From NCBI RefSeq assembly GCF_023721715.1, contig NZ_JAMDLG010000001.1:2457784-2521783 (forward strand): DNA of 64,000 bases, read 5' to 3'. Under the pieces are notes generated by a model, which worked only from the letters and a program-made list of their open reading frames with translations, was not told the DNA's origin and made no database searches. Origin of the DNA: Parasegetibacter sp. NRK P23 (GTDB lineage Bacteria; Bacteroidota; Bacteroidia; Chitinophagales; Chitinophagaceae). Positions 1 to 6,791 of the stretch are shown in pieces (the stretch's first letter is position 1; the number at the start of each line of letters is the position of its first letter). Both the position numbers and the translations under genes were made by a program.

Positions 1-77
1 ACCGCCATCAGCTTGACATTTCAACAGAAAACGGTCACTTTACCGTATTACTCACCCTTCCAAAACATACCGTATGA
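1..77 (+). CDS. C-terminal end of a sensor histidine kinase (partial)
   Basis: Only the last 24 codons are in the window, read in the frame beginning at base 3 and ending with TGA at 75-77. The tail reads LDISTENGHFTVLLTLP, which resembles the last strand of the ATPase domain in LytS-type kinases. The stop overlaps the next start as ATGA, so the two genes are translationally coupled and probably form a two-component pair. The kinase assignment rests on this short tail and on the neighbour, so it is an inference. Confidence 0.6.
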   Translation, partial: RHQLDISTENGHFTVLLTLPKHTV

Positions 78-772
78 CAACACTTACCTGCATTGCCGTT
101 GACGACGAACCCATCGCGCTGGACATCATCAGCAAATACATCGGAGAAACACCGGCGCTGAAATTGTTGCATACTTTCGACGACGCACTCTCCGCCGCGT
201 CTTTCCTTCGCACCGGGAAAACCGACCTGGTTTTCCTTGACATCAATATGCCCGATATCACAGGACTCGACCTGGTACGCTCCATGCAGGACCCGCCCAT
301 GATCATTTTTATCACCGCCTATAAAAAATTCGCCTTCGAAGGGTTTGAACTGAACGCCATCGACTACCTGCTGAAGCCGGTTCAGCCCGAACGCTTTAAA
401 AAAGCCGTTCAGAAAGCCATAGAATACCACGACTATAAAACGCGCCCCGTCAATACACCCGAACACGCGCTTTTTGTATACTCCGAATACCGGATGGTAA
501 AAATTTCCCTTCCCGACATCACTTATATTGAAAGCCTGGAAGATTATATCCGCATCAATTTCAGGAACGACAAACCCGTGATGACCCTGATGCCGTTAAA
601 GAAGATCCTGGAAAAACTCCCCGAAGACCAGTTCAGCCGCGTACACCGGAGCTATGTAGTGGCCCACGATAAAATCGTGGCCATTCGGAACAAGAAGATC
701 AGTTTGAGTAGTGGAGAAGAAATTCCCATCAGCGCCAGCCATGCGGATTTCACGAGGAAATTCATGCCTTAA
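74..772 (+). CDS. LytTR-family response regulator
   Basis: A 232-residue two-component response regulator. Residues about 1-120 are a receiver domain: acidic pair in DDEP near the N-terminus, phospho-acceptor Asp in VFLDINMP, and the conserved Lys in YLLKP. Residues about 135-232 are a LytTR DNA-binding domain, seen in YIESLEDYIRI and FSRVHRSYVV. The architecture is that of AlgR/AgrA-type regulators, which bind DNA through a beta-strand fold instead of a helix-turn-helix. The start overlaps the stop of the preceding kinase by 4 bases. The target genes cannot be told from the sequence. Confidence 0.93.
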   Translation: MTTLTCIAVDDEPIALDIISKYIGETPALKLLHTFDDALSAASFLRTGKTDLVFLDINMPDITGLDLVRSMQDPPMIIFITAYKKFAFEGFELNAIDYLLKPVQPERFKKAVQKAIEYHDYKTRPVNTPEHALFVYSEYRMVKISLPDITYIESLEDYIRINFRNDKPVMTLMPLKKILEKLPEDQFSRVHRSYVVAHDKIVAIRNKKISLSSGEEIPISASHADFTRKFMP

Positions 773-904
773 TGGTTTTCTCCCCAAAATAGCCATCCTA
801 AAAAATTTAAGAAGAAGGTAAATTATTGAAAATCAACAACGCTTTGGGAAAACGAAAAATTTGTTAAAAAAAGTTTTGTGATTTGGCCGGAGACGTTAAC
901 TTCA

Positions 905-1025
905 CACATCCAAAAAAAAGAAAGCCCGCTGTAGAAACAGTAGGCGTCTAACGATTGCTTGCCATATGAAAAAAGGTGAGAATTATTTGGAGGAGCCGAA
1001 ACTCACTGCTTGTTATTTTTTTTTT
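905..1025 (+). ncRNA. Candidate small structured RNA
   Basis: A promoter-like pair (TTTTGTG near 873, TAACTTCA at 897-904) precedes a stretch that folds into two elements. The first pairs GCC (924-926) and CTG (929-931) with CAG (938-940) and GGC (943-945). The second pairs TAACGA (949-954) with TTGTTA (1010-1015) and GTGAG (976-980) with CTCAC (1002-1006). It ends in ten T residues at 1016-1025, as an intrinsic terminator would. No protein frame fits. I compared it by eye with SRP RNA and 6S RNA and matched neither. It is a structural inference without a known family. Confidence 0.35.
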
Positions 1026-1143
1026 GCGCGTTTAACGATTAATTTTTGTCAGCTTTTTACGACCTCTTCGATTGCCATTTGAACGCTACGATTGCCTGAC
1101 CTGTCTTTTTGTTTTGCGCTGTTTGTTAAAACAAATTTAGATC

Positions 1144-1183
1144 ATCCCCGGAACGGTGTAAAACCATAATTCCGGGGATTTTA
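1144..1183 (+). terminator. Hairpin with T-rich tail
   Basis: ATCCCCGGAA (1144-1153) pairs perfectly with TTCCGGGGAT (1170-1179) across a 16-base loop and is followed by TTTTATTAT. It could end a plus-strand transcript from the response regulator or from the candidate RNA. Confidence 0.5.
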
Positions 1184-1365
1184 TTATCCCTAATGCCCCG
1201 AATATTAATAGACCCCAATACCAGCAAGGGTTTCAGCATTTAAAACACATGATCTCCAAGACAAAAAACATTTTTAAAAATATGTGTGTTGTGTACACTT
1301 TTGGCAAGATTTCCCGCGTATCTGGCTGAAATAACTGTGTTTGACCATTCAGTTCGGGCAAAAAA

Positions 1366-1391
1366 GAAGGCGTATCGTTTGATACGCCTTC
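1366..1391 (-). terminator. Terminator of the lacI-galK-symporter operon
   Basis: GAAGGCGTATC (1366-1376) and GATACGCCTTC (1381-1391) form a perfect 11-bp stem with a 4-base loop. On the minus strand it is followed by a run of six T (plus-strand A run 1360-1365). It lies about 130 bases beyond the symporter stop codon. Confidence 0.75.
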
Positions 1392-1396
1392 GGAGC

Positions 1397-1430
1397 CTCA
1401 CCCCGCCCCCCTCTCCAGGGGAGAGGGGCA
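1397..1430. repeat. GC-rich palindromic intergenic repeat, copy 1
   Basis: Begins CTCACCCC and contains the stem CCCCTCTCC (1408-1416) / GGAGAGGGG (1420-1428). A near-identical element occurs at 6746-6780. Such CTCACCCCnGGCCCCTCTCC elements occur between genes in many Bacteroidota genomes, from general knowledge. Here it sits just after an operon terminator. Confidence 0.6.
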
Positions 1431-1522
1431 GAGCTTTGATTATTCGACAAGTATGTTCTTTACTAGATGTTCAACATTGTCATAGTTGATAACTCTATAA
1501 CCTGAACGAGGTTGTACAACTT

Positions 1523-3193
1523 CTAGTAGAAGAAGCTGTACAATGCCACCAGGATACCTATGATGAATATTGCGCCAACGGTAAAGGCCGGGTGCGTTTT
1601 GAACATGGAGCTGTCCACTTCAAGTCCTTTGGGATTCACGCCTTTCTTATTTTCCGCGCGGCTGATCAGGAACATACCGAGGATACAGAAAAGGAATACG
1701 AAGCCCATCCTGTCGAGGAACGGAATTTCATAAACGCCATCTTTGTTCGGAACGGAGAAGCCCATGCCATGAAGGAAAGACAGATCCATAATACCGGGCA
1801 GGAACTTCAGGAAGATAGACATCGCGAAACCGCCAATGGTAGCGAATAAAGCCGCGTTGGACGTTGTCTTTTTCCAGAAGAACCCGAGGATGAACATGGC
1901 GAAGATACCGGGAGACACAAAACCAGTATATTCCTGGATAAATTCAAAACCGCCTTTTTTATCAATACCCAGGAAGGGCGCGATCAGTACCGCCAGTACC
2001 ATGGCTACTACAACGGTAATTCTGCCCACTTTCACCATTCTTCTTTCATCGGCTTCCACTTCGATCCTTTTCTTGAAAATATCCAAAGTGAATATCGTGG
2101 CGATGCTGTTCGCTTTTCCCGCAAGGGATGCCACCACCGCCGCAGTAAGTGCTGCGAACGCCAATCCTTTAAGTCCGGTGGGCAAAAGGTTCAGCAATAC
2201 AGGGTAAGCTTTATCGGGCACAATCTCGCCGTCCACCATCATTTCAGCCTGGAAATACCCTTTGCTGTGCAGGTAATAAGCCGCGATACCGGGCAATACC
2301 ACGATTACCGGCATCAAAAGTTTCAGGAATGCGGCGAACATGATCCCGTTACGCGCGGTTTTAAGGTCGGCGCCCAGCGCACGTTGCGTGATGTATTGGT
2401 TACAACCCCAGTAGTTCAGGTTCACGATCCACATACCACCCACCAGTACTGTTAAGCCCGGCAGACTCGGATAGTTTGGATTGTCCTTACTGAAGATCAT
2501 ATGGAAATGGTCATCGGCCCCTTCTCTTAACATGGTAAGTCCTTTCATTACACCTGAACCGCCGCCCTGTTGCGCCACGAGATCAAGCGCCAGGTAAGTG
2601 GTTACAAGTCCGCCGAGGATCAGGAAAAACACCTGGATCACATCGGTGTAGCCAATCACCTTCATACCGCCCAGCGTGATAAAGATCGCGAATACCGCAA
2701 GCATGATCATACAGAACGTAAGGTTCAGCCCGGAAATCGCGCTGATCGCCAACGCGCCCAGGTACAATATCGAGGTAAGGTTCACCACGACATACAGCAG
2801 GAGCCAGAACACGGCCATAATCATGGCCACGGTGCCGTTGTAGCGCTGGCTCAGGAACTGTGGCATGGTGTAAATCTTGTTCTTCAGGTACACCGGAATA
2901 AAGAACGTTGCCACCACAATCAATGTCGCGGCCGCCATCCACTCGTAGGTGGAGATGGCCAGTCCCATGGTGAACCCGTTCCCACTCATTCCGATGAACT
3001 GCTCCGCCGAAATGTTGGAGGCGATCAGTGAAGCGCCGATGGCCCACCAGGTAAGGGATCCTTCCGCCAGGAAGTAATCCTTGGAATCCATCTGGGCGGT
3101 CTTTTTACGGTAGTACACGAAGAATCCGTATCCTGCCACTATAATGAAATAGATGAAGAACACGAGATAATCGGTCGTTTGCAAGAGTTTCAT
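1523..3193 (-). CDS. Sodium:solute symporter (SSS family), probable galactose/glucose transporter
   Basis: A 556-residue polytopic inner-membrane protein of the SSS family (SglT/vSGLT relatives), which take up sugars with sodium. Features are about 13-14 hydrophobic segments, the family stretch SLIASNISAEQFIGMSG near residues 54-70, and NYWGCNQYITQRALGA in the middle. It is the last gene of an operon downstream of lacI and galK with only 38 bases between galK and this start. Galactose is therefore the likely substrate, which is an inference from context. The preceding regulator and the hairpin at 1366-1391 frame the transcript. Confidence 0.88.
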   Translation of the reverse strand: MKLLQTTDYLVFFIYFIIVAGYGFFVYYRKKTAQMDSKDYFLAEGSLTWWAIGASLIASNISAEQFIGMSGNGFTMGLAISTYEWMAAATLIVVATFFIPVYLKNKIYTMPQFLSQRYNGTVAMIMAVFWLLLYVVVNLTSILYLGALAISAISGLNLTFCMIMLAVFAIFITLGGMKVIGYTDVIQVFFLILGGLVTTYLALDLVAQQGGGSGVMKGLTMLREGADDHFHMIFSKDNPNYPSLPGLTVLVGGMWIVNLNYWGCNQYITQRALGADLKTARNGIMFAAFLKLLMPVIVVLPGIAAYYLHSKGYFQAEMMVDGEIVPDKAYPVLLNLLPTGLKGLAFAALTAAVVASLAGKANSIATIFTLDIFKKRIEVEADERRMVKVGRITVVVAMVLAVLIAPFLGIDKKGGFEFIQEYTGFVSPGIFAMFILGFFWKKTTSNAALFATIGGFAMSIFLKFLPGIMDLSFLHGMGFSVPNKDGVYEIPFLDRMGFVFLFCILGMFLISRAENKKGVNPKGLEVDSSMFKTHPAFTVGAIFIIGILVALYSFFY

Positions 3194-3231
3194 AAATGGT
3201 TGATATGCTGTTTTAAATCGTTACACGTTAA

Positions 3232-4404
3232 TTAGAGAACGGTGGAAGTCCCGTCCATAATGGTGGTCTGGTAGGTCACCAGTTCTTTTCCGAACTGTGC
3301 CAGGTACTTTTCTTTCATTTTGGCGATCACGGTTTCCGCGGCATCTTTTTTTACGAGGTTGATGGTACATCCGCCGAATCCGCCACCCATCATTCTGCCA
3401 CCGAGTACATCGGGTTCGTTCCGTATTTCATCCACCAGAAAATCCAGTTCGGGACAACTCACTTCATACAGCTTACTCAGTCCATCATGGGTTTCCACCA
3501 TTTTCTTCCCGAAAGCCGGCAGGTTATTGTTGCGGAGGTCCTCACAACCATCCAGCAAACGCTGGATTTCCTGCACCACGTACAAACATTTGCGGTACAC
3601 ATTTTCATCCACGGCCTTTACATACTTGTCCAGCATGTCAACGGTTACATCACGAAGCAATGAAACGCCCGGCACATGCTCTTTCACGAGCGCCACACCC
3701 TTTTCACATTCCTGGCGGCGGGTATTGTATTCTGAAGAGGCGAGCGAATGTTTCACCCCTGTATCCATCAATACAACAATAATATCCTTGCTTACGAATG
3801 GCTCATAAGTATATTCCAGGCTGCGGCAATCCAGGCGGATCACATGCCCCTGTTTCCCGAACATACTGGCGAACTGGTCCATGATCCCGCACTTAACGCC
3901 CACGAATTCATTCTCAGCTTTCTGCGCCAGTTGCACCATGGTCAGTTTATCCAGCCCGAAACCGAACATATCGTTTAAAGCGAACACCACGGCGCATTCC
4001 ACAGCCGCGGAGGAGGAAAGTCCCGCTCCTACCGGAATATCGCCTCCTACGGCACAATAAAATCCGGGCACTTCAAACCCTTTCCGTTGTAACTGGTCCA
4101 CCACGCCATTGATGTAGGCCGACCAATGTCCCTCGATATTTTTAAGGGAACGCACATCATCTTCATGCTCCTGGTTCAGATCCACAGCGAGGTAATGACA
4201 AGCTGTACTTCCAGTTGGGGCAAGCGCTACATATACGGCTTTGTCGATGGCTGCGGGCAGCACGAATCCCCCGTTGTAATCCGTATGTTCTCCGATCAGG
4301 TTGATGCGTCCGGGCGAACGTGTAATGGTGGGTTCAGTCTGAAATTTTGTCCGGAAGGCCTCCCCTATTTTTTCGGCCAGTTTCGGTTGCGTGGTCATTG
4401 TCAT
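3232..4404 (-). CDS. galK: Galactokinase
   Basis: A 390-residue GHMP kinase that phosphorylates alpha-D-galactose to galactose 1-phosphate with ATP, the first step of the Leloir pathway. All signatures are present: the galactokinase motif GRINLIGEHTDYNGG near residues 31-45, the ATP-binding loop GAGLSSSAA near 126-134, and the C-terminal GHMP motif MMGGGFGGC near 339-347. The length is normal. Its start codon overlaps the lacI stop by one base (TAATG), so the two are translationally coupled. No galT or galE is in the window. Confidence 0.96.
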   Translation of the reverse strand: MTMTTQPKLAEKIGEAFRTKFQTEPTITRSPGRINLIGEHTDYNGGFVLPAAIDKAVYVALAPTGSTACHYLAVDLNQEHEDDVRSLKNIEGHWSAYINGVVDQLQRKGFEVPGFYCAVGGDIPVGAGLSSSAAVECAVVFALNDMFGFGLDKLTMVQLAQKAENEFVGVKCGIMDQFASMFGKQGHVIRLDCRSLEYTYEPFVSKDIIVVLMDTGVKHSLASSEYNTRRQECEKGVALVKEHVPGVSLLRDVTVDMLDKYVKAVDENVYRKCLYVVQEIQRLLDGCEDLRNNNLPAFGKKMVETHDGLSKLYEVSCPELDFLVDEIRNEPDVLGGRMMGGGFGGCTINLVKKDAAETVIAKMKEKYLAQFGKELVTYQTTIMDGTSTVL

Positions 4405-5441
4405 TATATCGCTTTGATTTTTATCCTTGTACTGGACTCTCGGGTCACCAGTACGGGTTCAAGTATTTTTTTCTTTGGTTTTGCCGCGTAGAAATCGCCC
4501 TGGGCGTTTAGGTCGAAGAAGAGATTGGCCGCTTCTTCCCCCATTATCTTCGTTTGTTGGTCGATGGTAGAAAGAGAGGGTGTGATGTATTGGCTGAAGC
4601 CCTCATTGGCGAAGCCGATCACCGCCACTTCCGCAGGCACTTTCACCTGTGCGGTTTTGAGGTATTGCAACGCGCCGAGACCGGTAAAATCTTCCACAGC
4701 AAAAACCCCGTCGGGCTTTATTTTGTTTTCCATCAGTTGCTGCATGGCTGCACGGCCGGATTCAATGGACACCGTTCCGGGCACGATCATGTCGTCTACC
4801 ACTTCAAGTCCGTTGGCCTTCAGCGCATCTTTATAGCCCCGCAAACGGTCGTTAAAGATGCGGAGGTGCTGTTGTCCTGAGATATGCGCGATGCGCCGGC
4901 ATCCCTGTTCCACCAGATGTTCCGTAGCCATAAACGCGCCTTTGTAATCGTCTACCACCACGGAGGGCAGTTCCAGTTCTTCCACATCACGGTCGAAGAG
5001 TACCAGCGGCACGCCGCGGGCTTTTACTTCGCGGTAATGTTCCCAGTTCACGGTTTCTTTCGCCACGGAAGCGATCACACCATCCACCCTTGAGCGCAAA
5101 AACGCCTCCAGGCCCTTCTGCTCGTAAGTAGCCAGTTCATTAGACTGGTAGATGATGATATTATAATTGTGGAGGTTGGCGATCTGCTGAATGCCATGAA
5201 CAACGGAGCCGAAGAAGTTGATCTCCGCACTGGGAATCATCACACCGAGGATGTTCGATTTTCCCGAACGCAATGCGGAGGCCAGTTTGTTCTGCTGGTA
5301 ATTCAGTTGTTGGGCCATGGCCCTTACGGAAACTTTGGTGGCTTCACTGATGGCGGGATGGTTGTTCAGCGCCCGCGAAACGGTGGCCGCGGTGGTGTTC
5401 AGCGCTTTTGCTATGTCGTGGATTGTAGTTCTGGCTTTCAA
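4404..5441 (-). CDS. LacI-family transcriptional regulator, probable galactose-operon repressor
   Basis: A 345-residue regulator. The N-terminal helix-turn-helix (TIHDIAKALNTTAATVSRALN, residues about 5-25) and hinge are followed by a periplasmic-binding-protein-like effector domain (GVMIPSAEINFFGSVVHGIQ onward). It is the first gene of the operon with galK and the SSS symporter. A 14-bp CG-centred palindrome (5445-5458) lies between its promoter and start codon, where bound protein would block transcription, so negative autoregulation and sugar-induced release are likely. The true effector is unknown. Confidence 0.93.
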   Translation of the reverse strand: MKARTTIHDIAKALNTTAATVSRALNNHPAISEATKVSVRAMAQQLNYQQNKLASALRSGKSNILGVMIPSAEINFFGSVVHGIQQIANLHNYNIIIYQSNELATYEQKGLEAFLRSRVDGVIASVAKETVNWEHYREVKARGVPLVLFDRDVEELELPSVVVDDYKGAFMATEHLVEQGCRRIAHISGQQHLRIFNDRLRGYKDALKANGLEVVDDMIVPGTVSIESGRAAMQQLMENKIKPDGVFAVEDFTGLGALQYLKTAQVKVPAEVAVIGFANEGFSQYITPSLSTIDQQTKIMGEEAANLFFDLNAQGDFYAAKPKKKILEPVLVTRESSTRIKIKAI

Positions 5442-5444
5442 CAG

Positions 5445-5458
5445 TGCAATCGTTTACA
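5445..5458 (-). promoter_or_regulatory. LacI-type operator
   Basis: On the minus strand this reads TGTAAACGATTGCA, a near-palindrome with the central CG pair typical of LacI-family operators. It starts directly after the -7 element and ends 3 bases before the lacI start codon, covering the expected transcription start. Confidence 0.65.
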
Positions 5459-5489
5459 TAAAAGTAGGGGAATATTATAATTCCCCAAA
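5459..5489 (-). promoter_or_regulatory. Promoter of the lacI-galK-symporter operon
   Basis: On the minus strand TTTG (5489-5486), exactly 19 bases, then TACTTTTA (5466-5459). This matches the Bacteroidota sigma-A consensus TTTG-N19-TAnnTTTG at all but the last base. The spacer contains the inverted repeat GGGGAAT/ATTCCCC, which could also act as a weak terminator for the gene upstream. Confidence 0.65.
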
Positions 5490-5505
5490 CTTTTTTGCCA
5501 CTTTT

Positions 5506-5967
5506 TTATCGGAGCGCTTCGAAGGAGTACTTCGCCTGGCTCCAGAACTCATCCAGCAGGATCATATTTTCTTTGAAGAAACGGATCAGTTCTGGCCAGT
5601 GTTCCTTATTGAACATGGAATAGCCTTCCACTTCTTTATAAATCCTGGTGATCTTCTTTCCGTTTTCATCCGTGAAATCCTTTTCCCATATCCACCCTTC
5701 TCCCGCGGAAGCGAGAAAGATGTTTTTAAGTTGCACCAACTGTTCAAAGTACAGCGCGCGCATTCCTTCGTCCGGATGTTGCAGTTCCAACCCGATGTAT
5801 GCTTTCTTTCCCGACTGGTCTTTCCGGATAAAAATGAACTTTTCTCCCGTTTTATAATTCACCCAGTTTACGGGTTCGTCTGAAAAGGACGGGACAGGAC
5901 TCATGTACCGTCCGAAGGTGGTCCAGAATTCCTGTCTTATCCGTGCTGCTTCCTGCCGTTTGTACAT
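5506..5967 (-). CDS. DUF4268-family protein
   Basis: A 153-residue cytosolic protein with no signal peptide. The sequence pattern (EAARIRQEFWTTFGRYM, NWVNYKTG, GLELQHPD, ALYFEQL) matches my memory of DUF4268, a small domain of unknown function found alone in Bacteroidota and fused to nuclease-like parts elsewhere. It starts 16 bases after the GIN-domain lipoprotein gene ends and probably shares its transcript. No catalytic residues can be named. Confidence 0.75.
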   Translation of the reverse strand: MYKRQEAARIRQEFWTTFGRYMSPVPSFSDEPVNWVNYKTGEKFIFIRKDQSGKKAYIGLELQHPDEGMRALYFEQLVQLKNIFLASAGEGWIWEKDFTDENGKKITRIYKEVEGYSMFNKEHWPELIRFFKENMILLDEFWSQAKYSFEALR

Positions 5968-5983
5968 ACGGCAAATATACCGG

Positions 5984-6703
5984 TTAATTGATGCGGCTCA
6001 CCCTTCCGGACCCTGAAATACGGGTATCCACGATGGGTGTTCCCCTGTATTGCACGCTACCACTCCCGCTGATGGTGGCGTCCAGTTTATTTTCGGCCCA
6101 CACCCTCATGTTCCCGGAACCGCTGGTGGTGGTATGCACATCTTTTACGGGCACGTCCTCCATATACAGGGATCCGCTTCCGCTGATGCGCAGGTCGCTT
6201 ACGTTAGCGCTACCGTCCTTGACCCTGATGTTGCCACTTCCACTGATGGTGGCGTCTATGCTATTGTACACAGCTTCATCCACTTCCAGGTTACCCGAGC
6301 CGCTGATGCGCAGCCGGAGTGAACTGCCTTCAAACGAGCCATAGGCACGGGCATTACCGGAACCGCTTACAGACAAAGCCTCCAACTCAGGCAGGGTAAC
6401 CTTAACGGTGATCTCTTCATGCGACTTTATCCGGACATCATTCTCGAATTTAAACACCAGTTCAGAACCATTCTGCTGGGTGCGGATGCGATCCAGGACA
6501 TTACGCTGCGCGGAAAGTTCAATTTTAAACGCGGTTCCCTGCTGCACTTCCAGTCTGCCGGGCAACGAAAGACTTACTTCATCGAAATTCGTATTGCTCC
6601 GTGTTTCTGTAACCACGGGGCCTTCTCCTACTACTTTTTCACAGGAAGAAAGGGTGAACAAAAGAGAAACCGCAAGGACCAAATTGTTGATGTGTTTTTT
6701 CAT
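5984..6703 (-). CDS. Lipoprotein with GIN (DUF2807) auto-transporter-like domain
   Basis: A 239-residue exported protein. The start at 6703 is chosen because it begins a proper lipoprotein signal (MKKHINNLVLAV ending in LFTLSSC); a longer frame upstream runs into a GC-rich repeat and is not coding. The mature part is the right-handed beta-helix domain DUF2807, seen in the recurring SGSGN turns (for example SVSGSGNARA, RISGSGNLEV, TISGSGNIRV, TTSGSGNMRV). The function of the family is unknown. It follows the TonB-dependent receptor gene on the same strand with the repeat 6746-6780 between them. Confidence 0.9.
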   Translation of the reverse strand: MKKHINNLVLAVSLLFTLSSCEKVVGEGPVVTETRSNTNFDEVSLSLPGRLEVQQGTAFKIELSAQRNVLDRIRTQQNGSELVFKFENDVRIKSHEEITVKVTLPELEALSVSGSGNARAYGSFEGSSLRLRISGSGNLEVDEAVYNSIDATISGSGNIRVKDGSANVSDLRISGSGSLYMEDVPVKDVHTTTSGSGNMRVWAENKLDATISGSGSVQYRGTPIVDTRISGSGRVSRIN

Positions 6704-6745
6704 GACTTTTATTTTTATGATTTGAATGAATTTGTTTAGAGACGC

Positions 6746-6780
6746 CTCACCCCCGGCCCCTCTCCCCGGGGAGAGGGGGT
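6746..6780. repeat. GC-rich palindromic intergenic repeat, copy 2
   Basis: Contains CCCCTCTCC (6757-6765) and GGAGAGGGG (6770-6778), as in the element at 1397-1430. It lies between the receptor gene and the GIN lipoprotein gene, where the hairpin could trim or attenuate the transcript. Confidence 0.6.
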
Positions 6781-6791
6781 GGCTGTTTGTG

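Larger units (their letters stand above)
773..1522. other. Intergenic region with candidate RNA, terminators and a GC-rich repeat
   Basis: No convincing protein gene lies here. The region holds a candidate structured RNA (about 905-1025), a hairpin with T-tract at 1144-1183, a perfect hairpin terminator for the minus-strand operon at 1366-1391, and a GC-rich palindromic repeat at 1397-1430. The words CGATTGCC (1069-1076, 1089-1096) and TAACGATT (949-956, 1033-1040) recur here and are unexplained. Confidence 0.6.

Noticed and set aside
905-1025. SRP (4.5S), 6S or tmRNA gene
   Set aside because: The conserved SRP loop, the 6S central bubble and the tmRNA tag/tRNA-like ends were not found; only an unassigned structured RNA is supported.
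1286-1489. Short plus-strand frame over the terminator and GC-rich repeat
   Set aside because: It reads through a hairpin and a known intergenic repeat and has no similarity to a protein.
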